DNA of 64,000 nt from Diphasiastrum complanatum (Eukaryota; Streptophyta; Lycopodiopsida; Lycopodiales; Lycopodiaceae), in contig CM055102.1 of the NCBI GenBank assembly GCA_029204225.1, positions 40,411,220 to 40,475,219 of the forward strand, given 5' to 3'. This document shows, piece by piece, positions 11,441 to 23,169 of this stretch. A program made the translations under genes and the position numbers. The notes below the pieces were generated by a model. The model worked only from the letters and a program-made list of their open reading frames with translations. It had not been told where the DNA came from and searched no databases. The stretch's first letter is position 1. Each line of letters opens with the position of its first letter.

Positions 11441-11696
11441 GATTCACAAAAAAAATGATTTCCTATCTAATGATAGAATGGGATTCACTCTGTGTGTGCA
11501 CAAATTGGAGCCTCCCCACGAGATCTATAGCATGTGTTTATGCCTGAAATGTTGTTGCTCTTTGAATTGAAGATTCTACTACTTGCATTTCCTTCCATGC
11601 TCCATCTTCATGCATTGAGTTTGGGTACTGATGTCTAAATGTGATTGTTGTTGATTCTTCTTTTAAGGTCAAGTTTGGAATTAGCATCAGGTAGAT

Positions 11697-12108
11697 GTGC
11701 ATGGCTTGGAGGTTGATTCAGCATTCTACTCAAATCTGATGCTGCTTCTCAAGGAAGTTGGTAAGTGTACTTCATCAAAGGATGCTTGGGATCCATTAAA
11801 GAAGCTTTATGAATCCAAGTCTACTTCTAGAGTGTTGACTCTAAAAAGGCAAATATTTTCTTGTTTGCAAAATAATGAAGAAAGTCGAAGTACTTTTGTT
11901 TTGAGGATAAAGGCATTGAATGATGGGTTGGCTTGCATTGATGAGAGCATTAGGGAAGGAGAGCTTGTTCAAGTGATTCTTAATGGATTGTTGGATGCGC
12001 ATGCTAACATTGTTCAAAGTATTGCTATTCAAAAGACTTTGCCAAGTTTGATGGATCTTCAAGAGATCTTGATCAATGAAGAATATGGGCATCAAGCAAG
12101 AGGTGGAT
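11697..12108 (+). pseudogene. Copia gag fragment (plus strand)
   Basis: An open frame reads LLKEVGKCTSSKDAWDPL, KSTSRVLTLKRQIFSCLQ and ELVQVILNGLLDAHANIVQS, ending ILINEEYGHQARGG. It is the middle of a UBN2-type gag very close to the copia-1 gag at 21,657. N-terminus and zinc knuckle are missing, and the fragment lies in the opposite orientation to its neighbours. It is a rearranged piece, although this stretch has no stops. Confidence 0.85.
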
Positions 12109-12109
12109 C

Positions 12110-12806
12110 TGTCGTAAAACGTGGGGATGACCGGCAGCGGAAGCTCGAAGCTTTGAGCGTAGGCATGTAGGAACGGAAACACAACAGTTAGCAGCTGAAA
12201 TATTCAAGAAGAATGATTCATACAAATTGCTCAAATGAACATACAGTAGTGAGACAAAAATTGCACTTTGATAAATATCAACAGTGAGTACAATGGCTTG
12301 AAGTAATAACTTCAGCTTGCTGAGCGTGATAACGCTGACTACAGATAATTCTGATTGAAAAAGAGCTTTTACATTGCTTGATTCAGCTAGTAGTATATAT
12401 TTACAAGTGTCTTCAAAAATATCTTACAAGTATTGAATGCTATTTACGCCAGTATTTGTATATGTACAAAGTGGGTAACCGCCTTTGGGATATTTAGCGG
12501 TCCAGTTGTTTTTAGGGTTGTGATAAGTTTGGCGACGTTGGTTTGCCACTGTTGGAAAAACATGAAAAACCCGAAGGTGCCCTTAGACTGAAGGTATGTA
12601 AATCCCTAAGGTGCCAGTAGAGCGAAGGTGGTGGAAAAATGCAAAGGTGGTCCTAAAATGGATTTCAAGGCATTCTGGCCACTGTGTCACATTTTTTGCG
12701 AAGGTGCAAAAAAGATGAAGGTGGTCCTAAAATGGATTACAAGGCATTCTGGCCACTGTGTCGCATTTTTCGTGAAGGTCTGCAGAAAACCAATGCTACT
12801 TCCTTG
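12110..12806 (-). repeat. Family C LTR-like sequence with a tandem duplication
   Basis: Non-coding sequence downstream of a minus-strand family C RNase H relic. It contains the GTGTCGCATTTTTCG motif found in the family C LTRs. A 60-bp stretch (GTGGTCCTAAAATGGATT...) is present twice, at 12,647 and 12,721, with a period of 74 bp. LTR ends could not be fixed, and the join to RNase H suggests an internal deletion. Confidence 0.5.
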
Positions 12807-13860
12807 CTATGCACTCTCTCTAAGGTAATGATACCTGATTTCGATATGTTTGTTTCGAGAGTGAAATTTCAGATTGAGAGATAATGCTATTGTGCTTTGA
12901 TTGTCACAATAGATTGTTGTAGGAAGTGTTTGTGCAAGGTTGATGTCTGCAAGCAATTGCCTTAGCCACATCGCTTCTTTGGTTGCATTTGTGACAACTA
13001 TGTATTCGGATTTTGTTGATGATAATGCAACTGAGGTCTGCTTCCGGCTGTTCCATGAGATTGGGCCTTGGTTGTATAAAAATACAAATCCAGAAGTTGA
13101 TTTTCTGGTGTCAACATCTCCTGCCCAATCTGCATCTGTGTAGGCTTCAAGGATGTTGGCAGTGTGGCTACCTCCGTAGCAGATGCTAAGAGTTTTCGTT
13201 GCCTGGATATACTTCATGACCTTTGTTAGTGCTTTCCAATGAGTTAAGCCTGGATTTGACAGGAACTAGCTAAGTGTACTGATCGAATATGCAAGGTCTG
13301 GTCGCATGTAGATCATTGCCGATGATGGATTGAAATGGGTAGTGCTTCATCTCTTCTTTTTCTGCCTCAGTTTGAGGAGATTGTTCCTTTACTTTAGTCC
13401 AGGGTCGAGTGGAAAGTGACTTGGTTTGCAGTTGGCCATTTCATACTTTTTCAGCACGTTGTTGAGATATCGTTGCTGACTAATAGAAATCAGTCTGTTG
13501 GGTCGATCTTGTTAGATTTGGATTTCGAGACAATAGTGGGCTGAACCCATGTCAATCATCTTGTATTCATGAGCCAGCATGCATTTTGTATCCTAATCAG
13601 ATTCAGATTGTTACTGAATAAGAGTGTATCATCAACATAGAGAGTGATGATGATGAAGTAATCTGATACAGACTTGAAGTAGACGTTCGAGTCTGTCGAG
13701 TTTGGAATAAAACCATTCTCTATCAGAAATGTGTTGATCTTCTGGAACCAGGCTCTAGGTGACTGTTTCAACCCGTAGAGCGCCTTGTGGATTTTGCATA
13801 CAAGGTGCTGTTGCTTGCAGTTGAATTCGTATCCCTATGGCTACGTCATATAGATTTCTG
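12807..13860 (-). pseudogene. Family C copia RT-RNase H fragment
   Basis: The minus strand reads KALYGLKQSPRAWFQKINTFL, DSNVYFKSVSDYFIIITLYV ending in YVDDTLLFSN (catalytic YVDD present), and then a gap with frame changes. It resumes with AYTDADWAGDVDTRKSTSGF, GPISWNSRKQTSVALSSTKS and IYCDNQSTIALS, ending FHSRNKHIEIRYHYLRES. This covers the RT palm and RNase H. It matches the element at 47,340-48,500. It lacks everything before the fingers domain. Confidence 0.85.
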
Positions 13861-14041
13861 AGGTTCAATGAGAGTTTAGTTCTTAGAATAAAATTTGAGA
13901 ACCACCCTCTGGAAGCTCAGTAATAAGCTCACGCAAGTTATTTTTTAAATTGATACAGGTGAGCTTAGAGAGGTAAACTACTGAATAAATTTCTTAGTAT
14001 GTTTTGAAAAATTTTAATGTATTTTTACGCTTTATAAGTAT

Positions 14042-14045
<4 letters not shown>

Positions 14046-14105
<60 letters not shown>
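14046..14105. repeat. (AT)n microsatellite
   Basis: About 30 uninterrupted AT dinucleotides. A short (TA)n tract at about 14,887-14,902 closes the far side of the following GC-rich block. Confidence 0.95.
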
Positions 14106-14106
<1 letters not shown>

Positions 14107-14129
14107 CTTTTTCTAACTAAAAAAACTAA

Positions 14130-14886
14130 TCTATGTGGCGGGTTGGGGGGGGGGGGGTTGAATCTTTTTTATTTATTAAAAAACTAATTAAGGCCCCCCC
14201 CACGCCCAGTCGCCGCGACAGGTGGGCAGGGTGGGCCGTGGTGGGTGGGCGGGGGCAGAATTTAAAAAAAAAAAACTTTTTTTTATAATGTCTTTAAAAC
14301 CCCCCCTCCAACTACATCAAATTTATTCGCGAAGTTTCCCCTCCCCCACCCACCCGCCGCGGCGGGTGGGGGTTGTTCCAAAAATTCGACCCATCGTACA
14401 TTCGCACCAGAGGTCCAGCACAAAAATATTGCGAAGGCTGCATCGCGAAAATTTCGCGACTCGCCTCATCACGGATTTTTGACGACTCGAATTTTTGGAA
14501 CTTTTTTGTATATTCTCCTCCCCCAGCCCACCCGCCGCGACGGGCAGGGGTCCTTTCAAAAATTCGAGTCGTCGGAAATCTGAGTCTTTCTTGAAAAATT
14601 AGACTCTGTCCAAAAATTTTCGTGAAGCCTGCCTTCGCAAAAATTTCGCAAAGCCTGCTTTCGCAAAAATTTCACGATGCCTGCCAAACCTCAAATTTTT
14701 GCGCTGCCTTCACGAAAATTTCGCGAAGGCGGGAGTGCAAAATTTTTTTACGAAAATTTCTGGGAAGACTTGAAGTTTTCTGGAAAGACTTGAATTGCAG
14801 ACGACTCAAGATGTTGGAACGACTCGTATTTTTTATATTCCCCTCCCCCCGCTCCCCGCCACGGCGGGTGGGCCCCCGGGGGGGGG
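14130..14886. repeat. GC-rich palindrome cluster
   Basis: Four G/C-rich blocks near 14,200, 14,345, 14,525 and 14,845 are built on CCCACCCGCC..GGCGGGTGGG. The one at 14,347-14,368 is a perfect 22-bp palindrome centred on CCGCGG. Between them GCGAAAATTTCGCG-like palindromes and AAAAATTCGA..CGTCG segments recur. The open frames here are shadows of the repeat. No protein domain is seen. Confidence 0.8.
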
Positions 14887-15369
14887 GTTATATATATATA
14901 TACATATATTAACATTATTTAACTGAAAATTAGATGCAACTAAAAAAACCATAAGAAAAGCAAAAGAATATTTACCATATTGTATTAACAAAAAAATTGG
15001 AAGCAAGAAAATCTGAAGTAAATAGCTCTGTTTTATGTAAGCTTAAAAATTTCAAAAGACATTGTAAATTATCATTGTAGGGGGGTTTTATTCATGTTTT
15101 TTTTCCCACTGTCAGATTTCATAAATACTTATGGGACAAATGGGATTCCACGTGTCATGAGGACATAAGATTTCAAGAAGACCCAAGATCTCTATTTTTG
15201 GGGGACCATTTTACAAAATGGAAGTTTATGCTCCCAATTTTTGGGGAATCCACTAGTTGAAGAGTGTATATATAGATTGGAAAGTGTCAATGTTGCACGA
15301 AATGCTTATGGGATTATTAAGTGCTTCAAATGTGCTCTCCTTTCTTCTCATCTCTTCCATGAACTTGCT

Positions 15370-16480
15370 AATACAAAACTAGGAAAAAATACGTTAAAAT
15401 TAAAAAAACCAACAGAGATCAAAATATTATAAAAGATCAAAAAATAATCTTAAGAAAACCAAAAAACAAGTATAAAAAATTACAAATAAGATAATAATAT
15501 TGAAACAATCTAAAAAGACAAAATACTGTAAAAAATTCCAAAAAAACACCATTTTATATAAATAATCTCAAAAAACAAGAAAACTAAAAAAACATTAAAA
15601 TTTTTAAAAAAAACCTAAAAAAAAAAAAACAAAATAATGTCAAAAAAAATAAATTTTCGAAAAACCAAAAAATAAAATAAAAAAATCATAGAAAATAAAA
15701 AAAAACAAAATAGAGTGAAAAATAATATTTTTTCAAAAAAACCAAAAAGTAACATTAAAAACTTGAAAAAACCTAAAAAAAAAAAACAAAACAAAATAGT
15801 GTCGAAAAAAATAATTTTTCGCAAAAACCAAAAAATAACACAAAAGAAATCATAAAATAAAAAAATAAAAGTGTCAAAAAAATAAAATTTTCGAAAAAAC
15901 CAAAAAAGTAACATTAAAAAATCATAGAATAAAAGAAAAAACAAAATAGTGTCCAAAATAAATAAATTTTCAAAATAACCAAGAAATAATATTAAAAAAA
16001 TCATAAATTTTTATAAAAATAAAATAAAATAGTGTAAAAATAAATAAATTCTAGAAAAAAAACAAAAAATAACATAAAAAAATGAATACATCTAAAAAAA
16101 TAAAATGGTGTCAAAAAAATTAAATATTCATAAAACCAAAAATAAACATAATAAAAATAAAAATAAAAACAAAATAGTATAAAAAAAACTTAATTTTCAA
16201 AATAAAAATTTAAAAAATAACATTAAAAATGATAGTACAAATAGTTGTAACTTGTAAAAAAACTAGATATTCAAAAAAATGAAAAAAAAATATTGCTAAA
16301 AATGGTGTTAAATCTTAAAAGAACCGTAATACAAACTTAAACCCTCTAAGAAACTTGAAACCCTACAAAAAAAATCTAGAAAGCGATGAAAGAATTAACC
16401 TTAATCAAAAAAACTTAAAAAATGGAATTGTAAACTAGTAAAAGACCTTAAATAAATACAAAAGTAATAATAACGACAAG
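15370..16480. repeat. A-rich degenerate tandem repeat field
   Basis: Very A-rich plus strand with a recurring module of roughly 75-80 bp containing AAAATAGTGTC, AATTTTCGAAAA, ACCAAAAAATAACA and ATCATA, degraded copy by copy. The Phe-rich open frame on the minus strand (15,615-16,004) is a product of this composition and should not be taken as a gene. Confidence 0.75.
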
Positions 16481-16512
16481 ATAAAAAGTTCACAAAACAT
16501 ATAAAAAGGTCA

Positions 16513-16655
16513 AGAACTAAGGGCTACGGACTAAGGGACAAGGGCTAGGATTAAGGGCTAAGGGCCTAGGAGCAAGGGCCAACGGCCAACGACTATGGGC
16601 TAAGGGCTACGAGTTAAGGGCCACTGGCTAAGGGCCAAGAGCTAAGGGCTAAGAT
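16513..16655. repeat. 7-bp degenerate minisatellite (CTAAGGG)
   Basis: About 20 consecutive heptamers of consensus CTAAGGG with variants such as CTACGGA, ACAAGGG and CCAACGG. The period and G-run resemble plant telomere repeats (TTTAGGG), but the consensus differs. It lies just before the DUF7869-like gene. Confidence 0.8.
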
Positions 16656-17486
16656 TTCATAATTTTGTTTATTATACAAATTTATAATAATTTCATAATT
16701 TTGCTAATTATACTTCCAATAGCATTGCAAATACTAACTTAAAGTGTACCCATGAATTTTTTCAGGGTCACTACATGGACTGCTCAAGAGAAGATGTTCC
16801 AATTGTTTTATTTTTTCGGAAAGAAGTGGTTGCATTTGGAAATGTCTTGACTGCTGAATCAAGTGGAATATGTTTTTCAGAGTTTGTATGGATAAAAGTG
16901 TGGTTCTAATTTCAAATGTGTTCAAAATAAATTGTCCTTTGCCATACCCTCACGGCGATTTTGATCATCTAGGAGATGTTTACAACTATATTTCCATCAA
17001 TGTCATTGCAAAAAAAATCTTGTGGGATAATGCAGATATTCTCAAAATGAATGAACTCGTTCTTGTCAAGTGTCCATTATACAACATTGATGACGTTGTT
17101 GGATGTATGGATTTTGAAGAGGTGTAGTATTTTTCACTGCTAAATTCAAAGGCTACTATCTCAATGAAAAAAACTTGCTTGTTATCGTGAAGGTGACTTC
17201 AATTACAACAAAAGGAAATATTGTGAATGCCATGATAGATGACGAAGACTCTTTCTACATGCAAAATCAAACAATAATTTGGTGTTTGTCAAAGCTACCT
17301 TTGCACTCTAAAAAGAGAAAACATGTATCATCTACTGAACCATCAAATGAGTGCTTTACGTATTATTCTAAATGTTCAAATAGAAACAACATGAAGAAAA
17401 TACTGGGCCATCCTTGTGGTTCAAAAAGGGGTAGCATCCAAAAAACGTCGACAAGATCAGTAGATGTAGAAAACAGATCTGTTGAT

Positions 17487-17755
17487 TGCAATACAACAAT
17501 ATCAAGTAACTATAGCTCGGATATCTTGATAGGAATCAAAGATATTTCTCAAGGTCATAATATGTCAAGATCAAGTAACTATAATTTGGATATCTTGACA
17601 GGAATCGAAGATATTTCTCATTATCGTAATATGTCAAGGACAAGTAGCTATAATTTGGATATCTTGACAGATGTCGAGGATGTGGTCACTAGCACTAATA
17701 TATCTGCATAAGTATATAACTCGGATATTCTTACAGGTGTGGAGGATGTTGGAGA
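17487..17755 (+). repeat. 69-bp tandem repeat coding a 23-residue unit
   Basis: Four consecutive units inside the DUF7869-like gene encode SSNYSSDILIGIKDISQ-type peptides (N-Y-x-x-D-I-L-T-G-I/V-E-D). The fourth follows a stop codon at 17,709. The unit is a multiple of three, so it arose while the frame was translated. The role of the peptide is unknown. Confidence 0.8.
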
Positions 17756-19722
17756 GGCTGTTGATAACAACAAAAATAAAAGACGTCATTTTCAAATCGG
17801 CATTCAAACAAAACGTACACCGAATTCGTCAATTTTTGCAAGTGCAATACACCCGCCATAATTTAGATTTTTTGAAATTCAATTTTGATGAACATGATTA
17901 CACAAACAACATATTACATGATGCTAATATGACAAACGATCCTACAAGATCAAGATGGTCACAAGCAGATGAAGTTTTTGAAGATCTACAAAGAGAGCCT
18001 CAAGTATGTCCAACATCCTTTGGAACTCCTCAGAGTTTCAAAAGAAAGCGTGTGCTTGCTTATGTTGCACCAAAAAAAGCAGAATATGTTTTATCGTCAA
18101 AAAATATAAGGGAAACATTGATGCAACCATGTTATAGTAAGTTGTGCATCCGACAAATCACCTACAAAGAATGTGAAGACTTGCGACTAGGTGTGTGGAG
18201 AAAACGAGGAGCTGACAAGCATATTCAATTATTGCGGATGTTCAAATGTTGTTTTCATAGACGAGAAAAGTCCGATGCAATGTTTGATATTTTGGAGGAA
18301 CCCAAATTGCGTTTCAAACCTACGTTGGATGATAAAGCTATATGCATAAAAGCATATCAAAATCTATTGGGAATCTCCCATGGAATGTTTTGGCAAGTAA
18401 TTGCTGAGGCACGTTATTCCATTGTGTACAAGTTTCATGGAAACACTAGTACATTCAAGCAACGTGGACATTCTTTGAAAGGGTTGGCCATAATGCGTGG
18501 GATTTTGGAAAAGCATGCATTGCCTCAACCACATCTGCAACATAAATCAAAAGATGGCACTGTTATTTGCGAACATCATCTCCCACTCGGCATGCATAAA
18601 CATGATGTCTTCAAAACTATAAACACACAACTTAAAGACGCATGTATTCCGGAAATTTCAAGATCCACACTCTACAAGATGTGGAAACAAGAGTTTGGAC
18701 ATGTCGAGACTCCAACAAGACAAAGAATGTCCAAATGCAAAACATGTGACGACATTCAAAATGCAATAGAGACAACTCTCGACATTAGAATACGTGATCG
18801 CTATAATGCATTGAGAGGTCATCATCTACATCATGTTTTTTATTCTAAAAAATTGTATGCATATTGGAAAGAAGAGTCAAGATCCCATCCTGAACAGTTC
18901 TTGTGTCTTATCATTGATGGAATGGGTCAAAATAAAAAACATTACCCCGTTTCAATAAGACTCCTCCCAGATTAGAGGGGAATCGATTTTTGAAAACACA
19001 TGTTTGTGGGGTACTGGTTCATGAATTCAAGTTGCTCTGTGATGTTTGGATTGATACCTTGCATGCTCATGATAGCAATCAAGTTGCCACACCAATAATG
19101 CAATCAATAAGAAAGGTACAAGCATCACATGGTAATTTACCTCTGATCTTACATATTCAAGCTGACAATTGTTGGAGGAAGTATGTTAGTGGCACATAAC
19201 ATCTTCCAAAAGGTAGAAATGGGATTTCTTTTGGTTGGCCACACACATGAAGAAATAGATCAGGTTTTCAGTGTCATATCCAGGGCTTTGAAGTCCAAAT
19301 CAGTTCACACAATGCCAGATATGCTAGCATGAATTGGTGAAAAGATAGGTGGCGTCGTACCGAAAGCACTGAAGTAGAAATATTGGAACGAATGGTAGAC
19401 TGAAAACAATTTATAGATCTTTATATTGCTCAAGGAAATGACGGCTTAGCCTGGACACACAAATCCTCACTATTTTTGTTTTCAAATGATGAACGGTGAG
19501 CCAACCATGCAATGGCAATACTATTCTAATAATGGAGACAATGCATGGAGTGAACCTTTCAAACTATTACAGCGTGTACCTTCAAAAGATGAAGCCATCT
19601 TTCTAGCATCCATGAAGGATCTGGATCCAGATGGAGTGAAAGGAATAATGTCTTTTATTGATTATTTGCAGTTCATGAGCCAAAAGTTTCCAGAATACAA
19701 GGATCGCAATGATACGTGTGTA

Positions 19723-19727
19723 GTGGA
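19723..19727 (+). other. Target site duplication of copia-1, left copy
   Basis: GTGGA immediately before TGTGAGAG of the LTR. The same five bases follow the 3' LTR at 39,185-39,189. Joining the flanks with one copy removed restores the open frame of the DUF7869-like gene. Confidence 0.9.
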
Positions 19728-19825
19728 TGTGAGAGATTTCAACTAGTTTAGTCTAGTTTAGTCACATTTTGGTAAATTGTCAATAAGAGGCCAAAACTCA
19801 TTTTAGACTTAGAGATAAACTTTTT
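19728..19825 (+). repeat. Copia-1 5' LTR, first 98 bp only
   Basis: Identical base for base to the first 98 bp of the 3' LTR at 38,560, then diverges abruptly at 19,826. The other roughly 530 bp of this LTR and the primer binding site are missing before gag. Confidence 0.9.
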
Positions 19826-19871
19826 ATAAGGCCATCTAATACCCATTTTAAAGTTCTTTGAAAGGAGAAAA

Positions 19872-19941
19872 TTCCACGTCATCATTTAAAAAATAAAATA
19901 AAAAATCCACATCATCAATTTTTTTAATGATGACGTGGCCT
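19872..19941. repeat. Short inverted repeat with ACGTCA core
   Basis: CCACGTCATCATTTAAAA and TTTTTTTAATGATGACGTGG face each other around an A-rich loop of about 30 bases. The arms contain TGACGTGG, a bZIP-type ACGT element. It could be a small fold-back element or a promoter element of the adjacent eIF4A3-like piece. Confidence 0.7.
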
Positions 19942-20010
19942 TTTTCATTTATCTCTCTCGCCAGTTACGTAGTTACGTCGACCCATTCGGTGTCTTTTGC
20001 CATATATCAC

Positions 20011-20132
<122 letters not shown>

Positions 20133-20711
20133 CTATTTTGGCTCCCTCCAAATCGATCGATCGTGCTGGTTGTTTTGTTTTCTTTGGTTATATTTCGCGT
20201 TCCTTTGTTGCGTGTGAGTTGAAGACTTCGTTTGTTTTTTTCGTAGATTGTCGATTCCTCTCGCTCTCCTCCTTCAGCGATGGCAACAAATCTGCATGAT
20301 TACCCTTCCGCGTGAGCATTTGTTTCTACGTAATCTTTGATGTTCCAACAAGGAGGAATTTGCCATTGTTTTTAATGCATCTTCCACTCCCGTTTTCGAT
20401 ATTTTCATATATGCTTTTAGAACTTGGGTTTGGTTGTGGATTCGGGTTACTCGCTTCTGTTATCTTTGTCTTCCTCTGGATTGATCGATCGCATTGGTTC
20501 TTTCTCTTTCAGCTCGTCCCTACTGGTTCTTTCTCCTTCAGCTCGTCCCTCGGAGCAGAGGTTTTGACTTCATCCTTTCGGATGATAGTGAACGAGGGCT
20601 TTCATTTTTTAAGGATTTGTTGCTCTCCTATTACTTTGATCTAGATTCTGTGAACGTAGGTTGATCGGGTAAAGTAGGATCGTAGGCTATGGCGAACACA
20701 AGAGCGCCAAC

Positions 20712-20945
20712 AGGAGGACTGTTGCTGGAGAGGACGAGGATCTAGGTATCATTTTCACAACTATCCCTAGATTGGAGGCTGTGAATAGCTTCTATAAAAT
20801 GGAGATTCATGAAGATCTTTTGCGAGGGATTTATATTGATGGTGTTGAGAAGTCGTTGGCCATTCAGCAATGTGCCATGCTTCCCATTATTTTCTCAAGG
20901 GTGTTATTGTGCAGGCGCAATCAGGAACTACAAAAAATACTTGGT
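20712..20945 (+). pseudogene. EIF4A3: eIF4A-III-like DEAD-box helicase N-terminal fragment
   Basis: The frame RRTVAGEDEDLGIIFTT..LEAVNSF..MEIHEDLLRGIY is followed by GVEKSLAIQQCAMLPII and, one frame over, GVIVQAQSGTTKN. This is the start of an eIF4A-III-type helicase: the F...LLRGIY segment, the Q motif (EK.SAIQQ) and motif I (AQSGTGKT, here degraded to AQSGTTKN). Intact proteins have about 400 residues; this has about 75. It sits where the copia-1 5' LTR should continue, so it is a captured or inserted gene piece. The invariant Gly-Lys of motif I is lost. Confidence 0.8.
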
Positions 20946-21656
20946 TATATATGCCTCATAAATTATCTTTACTGGTTGGCAGGGGTCCTCTTCTAGTGAA
21001 AAATGTGGGGTTAGGATTTACTCACTACATTTTGATCACTTCTGATGTGCTGCAGAGAGACAATAGGGGAAGATAATGCAGCACAACGGAGTGTAGATCA
21101 AGCGTAAATGCTTTTAATCACCTAGTAAATCTCATTCTCTCTTTGTTTTCTCTCAAAGCAAAAAATCAGCATGTTTGCATGTGTAGAATTGATCTTTTGT
21201 AGGTCAAAACTCAATATAGGGTTATATACTTGATAAATTCCGATTTCACACTTGGTTTACTAGATTTAGATGATTTTTAGTGCATTAGGAAGGTCTCATT
21301 GGAGTCTACAAGAAAATATATCAAGTTTTTAGAAATTGCATGTAGAATTTGAGATATTCAATTTTTTGTGATTTTGTCAAAACTCTAGTTTTGATTGGAT
21401 CTCTAGTTTGTGAGGTTATTGAACTTCATTTGAGTGGGTTTCAATATTAGGAAGTGGCAAGAATCATTAAATTGAGGATAGTTCATAGGTTGATCAAGAT
21501 TTCACTATTCTATGTATTGATTTTCTAGTTAGAGTGCTAGAAGAGATTTGAGAGGTTCCATATCTTTGTGATTTCTTCTTGAGTTCATTTGTTGACATTC
21601 GAGAGAGTGATTTGTGCATTCAAACAAGTTGAAAGAGAAGATCAAGTCACTTCAAC

Positions 21657-22560
21657 ATGGCTACAAGTGGAGGCTTTATGTTGGAGAGCAATGACAGGCT
21701 TACCTCAATCAACTATTCTACTTGGAAGGTGAGGATGGAGTCCTTATTGGAGATGAATGAGTTGATGGAGATTGTTGCAGGTGTGGAGGAGAGACCTCAA
21801 GCACCTCAAGATCAAGTGAGGTATGACAAGAGAGCAAAGAAAGCTCTACACATGATTAAGATGAATGTTACCAATGAACTTCTCAAGGAAGTTGGTAAGT
21901 GCACATCATCTTTGGAGGCTTGGGAAGCTTTGAAGAGGCTTTATGAATCCAAGTCTACATCAAGAGTGCTTACTCTTAGGAGGCAAATCTTTTGAAGTTT
22001 GCAAAAGAAGGAAGAGAGTACTCATGTTTTTGTTTTGAGGGTTAAAGCATTGAATGATGAGTTAGCATGTATTGATGAAAGCATTAAGGAGGTAGAACTT
22101 GTTCAAGTTATACTTAATGGCTTGTTGGATGATCATGCTAACCTTATTCAAAGTTTTGCTATTCAAAAGACTTTGCCAAGTATTGTGGAATTGCAAGAGA
22201 TCTTGGTGAATGAGGAGTATAGGCTTCAATCAAGAGGAGGTGGATCTACATCGACATCTCATTATGAAGAGGATGTTATGTTCATCAAAGGCAAGTTCAA
22301 GGGCAAAGGCAAAGGCAAGTGGTCTAAAGGGCAAGATCAAGGTGAGACTTCTTCTTTTGGCAAAAAAGAAAAATATGTCTAAGTTAAAATGCTTTTATTG
22401 TGGAATCAAAGAGCATTTTGCTAATGAATGTTTGAAGAAGCAAAGAGATGAAGGTAGCAAGCAAATTCACTTTACTACTAATGATGAGGATCTAGGTGGT
22501 GGTGATTCTCTTTTGATTTGTTCTTCAAGTCTAATATCAAGTGAAGGTGACAAAGATTCA
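21657..22560 (+). pseudogene. Copia-1 gag
   Basis: Starts MATSGGFMLESNDRLTSINY, continues with the YSTWKVRMESLLEMNELMEI core and GELVQ-like helices of the UBN2-type gag, a basic KGKFKGKGKGKWSKG linker, and a zinc knuckle CFYCGIKEHFANEC (C-x2-C-x4-H-x4-C) at about 22,391-22,432. A stop at 21,993 and a frame change near 22,375 break it. The last codon before the protease is a TGA at 22,561-22,563. Confidence 0.9.
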
Positions 22561-22563
22561 TGA

Positions 22564-22864
22564 TGGATTGATAGTGGAGCTAGTTCACACATGACTAGTC
22601 ACAAGAAGTTCTTTACTTCTTTGGTCACTTATGATGGAGCCAAGAAAGCAATTCAAATGGCCAATGGTGGTGAGTGTGTGATTGAAGGTATTGGTTCAAT
22701 TCCTATTTGTCTCTCTACTAATAGGAAAGCAAGACTTGATGGTGTTCTTTACATTCCTTCACTTTCAAAGAATTTGTTAAGTGTTGGTCAAATGATAGAG
22801 AAAGGACACATGGTAAAGTTTGGTGGTGATGCTTGTTTCATTACAAAGGAAGAAACATTAGATG
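22564..22864 (+). pseudogene. Copia-1 protease and GAG-pre-integrase start
   Basis: WIDSGASSHMTSHKKFF carries the Asp-Ser-Gly active site of the copia protease, followed by GIGSIPICLS, LDGVLYIPSLSKNLLSVGQM and KFGGDACFITKEETLD. The last residue codon is interrupted at 22,864. The protein resumes at 36,192 with VLVARGNKQGRLFKLD, so the join is seamless once the 13.3-kb segment is removed. Confidence 0.9.
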
Positions 22865-22886
22865 AGTTACAAACATCAAAAGGGCC
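22865..22886 (+). repeat. Left terminal inverted repeat (imperfect)
   Basis: Starts AGTTACAAAC and ends AGGGCC. It matches the reverse complement of 36,164-36,185 at about three quarters of positions with one or two gaps, including both the AGTT start and the AGGGCC end. Confidence 0.45.
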
Positions 22887-23169
22887 ATCTAAGAAATGCC
22901 ACATAGGACCAAAAAAAATGCCGAATTTTAAAACTCCGACGGACTTTCAGGTCCAGTTTAGCTTAACCTTACTAGTAATGTGTAGTTAACATGACACGAT
23001 TATGACGTATGCAACTGCGACTTCAAGAACCTATGACGCTCATTAACTAACTTTTTCAAATTTGAAAATGAGATTGTGTCCCTTGTTTTAACTAGCGAGA
23101 GAATAAACATAGAATCTGAGGTACGTCATGGATGAATAATAGTGTCTATTTTCTTTTTGGTCTGTCAGC

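Larger units (their letters stand above)
16764..19727 (+). pseudogene. DUF7869-type transposase-like gene, N-terminal 90%
   Basis: Frames spanning this stretch give an N-terminal region (HYMDCSREDVPIVLFFRKE and FDHLGDVYNYISINVIAKKI), a repeat region, and then the long frame 17,780-18,975 with KECEDLRLGVWRKR, a helical middle, CKTCDD and CLIIDGMGQNK. Shifted frames continue with HVCGVLVHEFKLLCDVWID, HIQADNC and FLLVGHTHEEIDQVFS. The ordered IDGM, ADNC and HTHEEID motifs are what I know from plant DUF7869 proteins; they resemble a DDE-like acidic triad, though catalytic activity for this family is my inference. At least four frameshifts or stops (near 17,125, 17,709, 18,973, 19,197) inactivate it. 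The copia-1 insertion at 19,728 splits it. Confidence 0.7.

Noticed and set aside
14222-14594. Overlapping open frames on both strands around 14.3-14.6 kb
   Set aside because: They follow the GC-rich palindromes and have no recognisable domain or plausible codon pattern.
15615-16004. Phe/Leu-rich 129-codon frame on the minus strand
   Set aside because: It is produced by the A-rich tandem field on the other strand; no domain, and its repeats match the DNA period.
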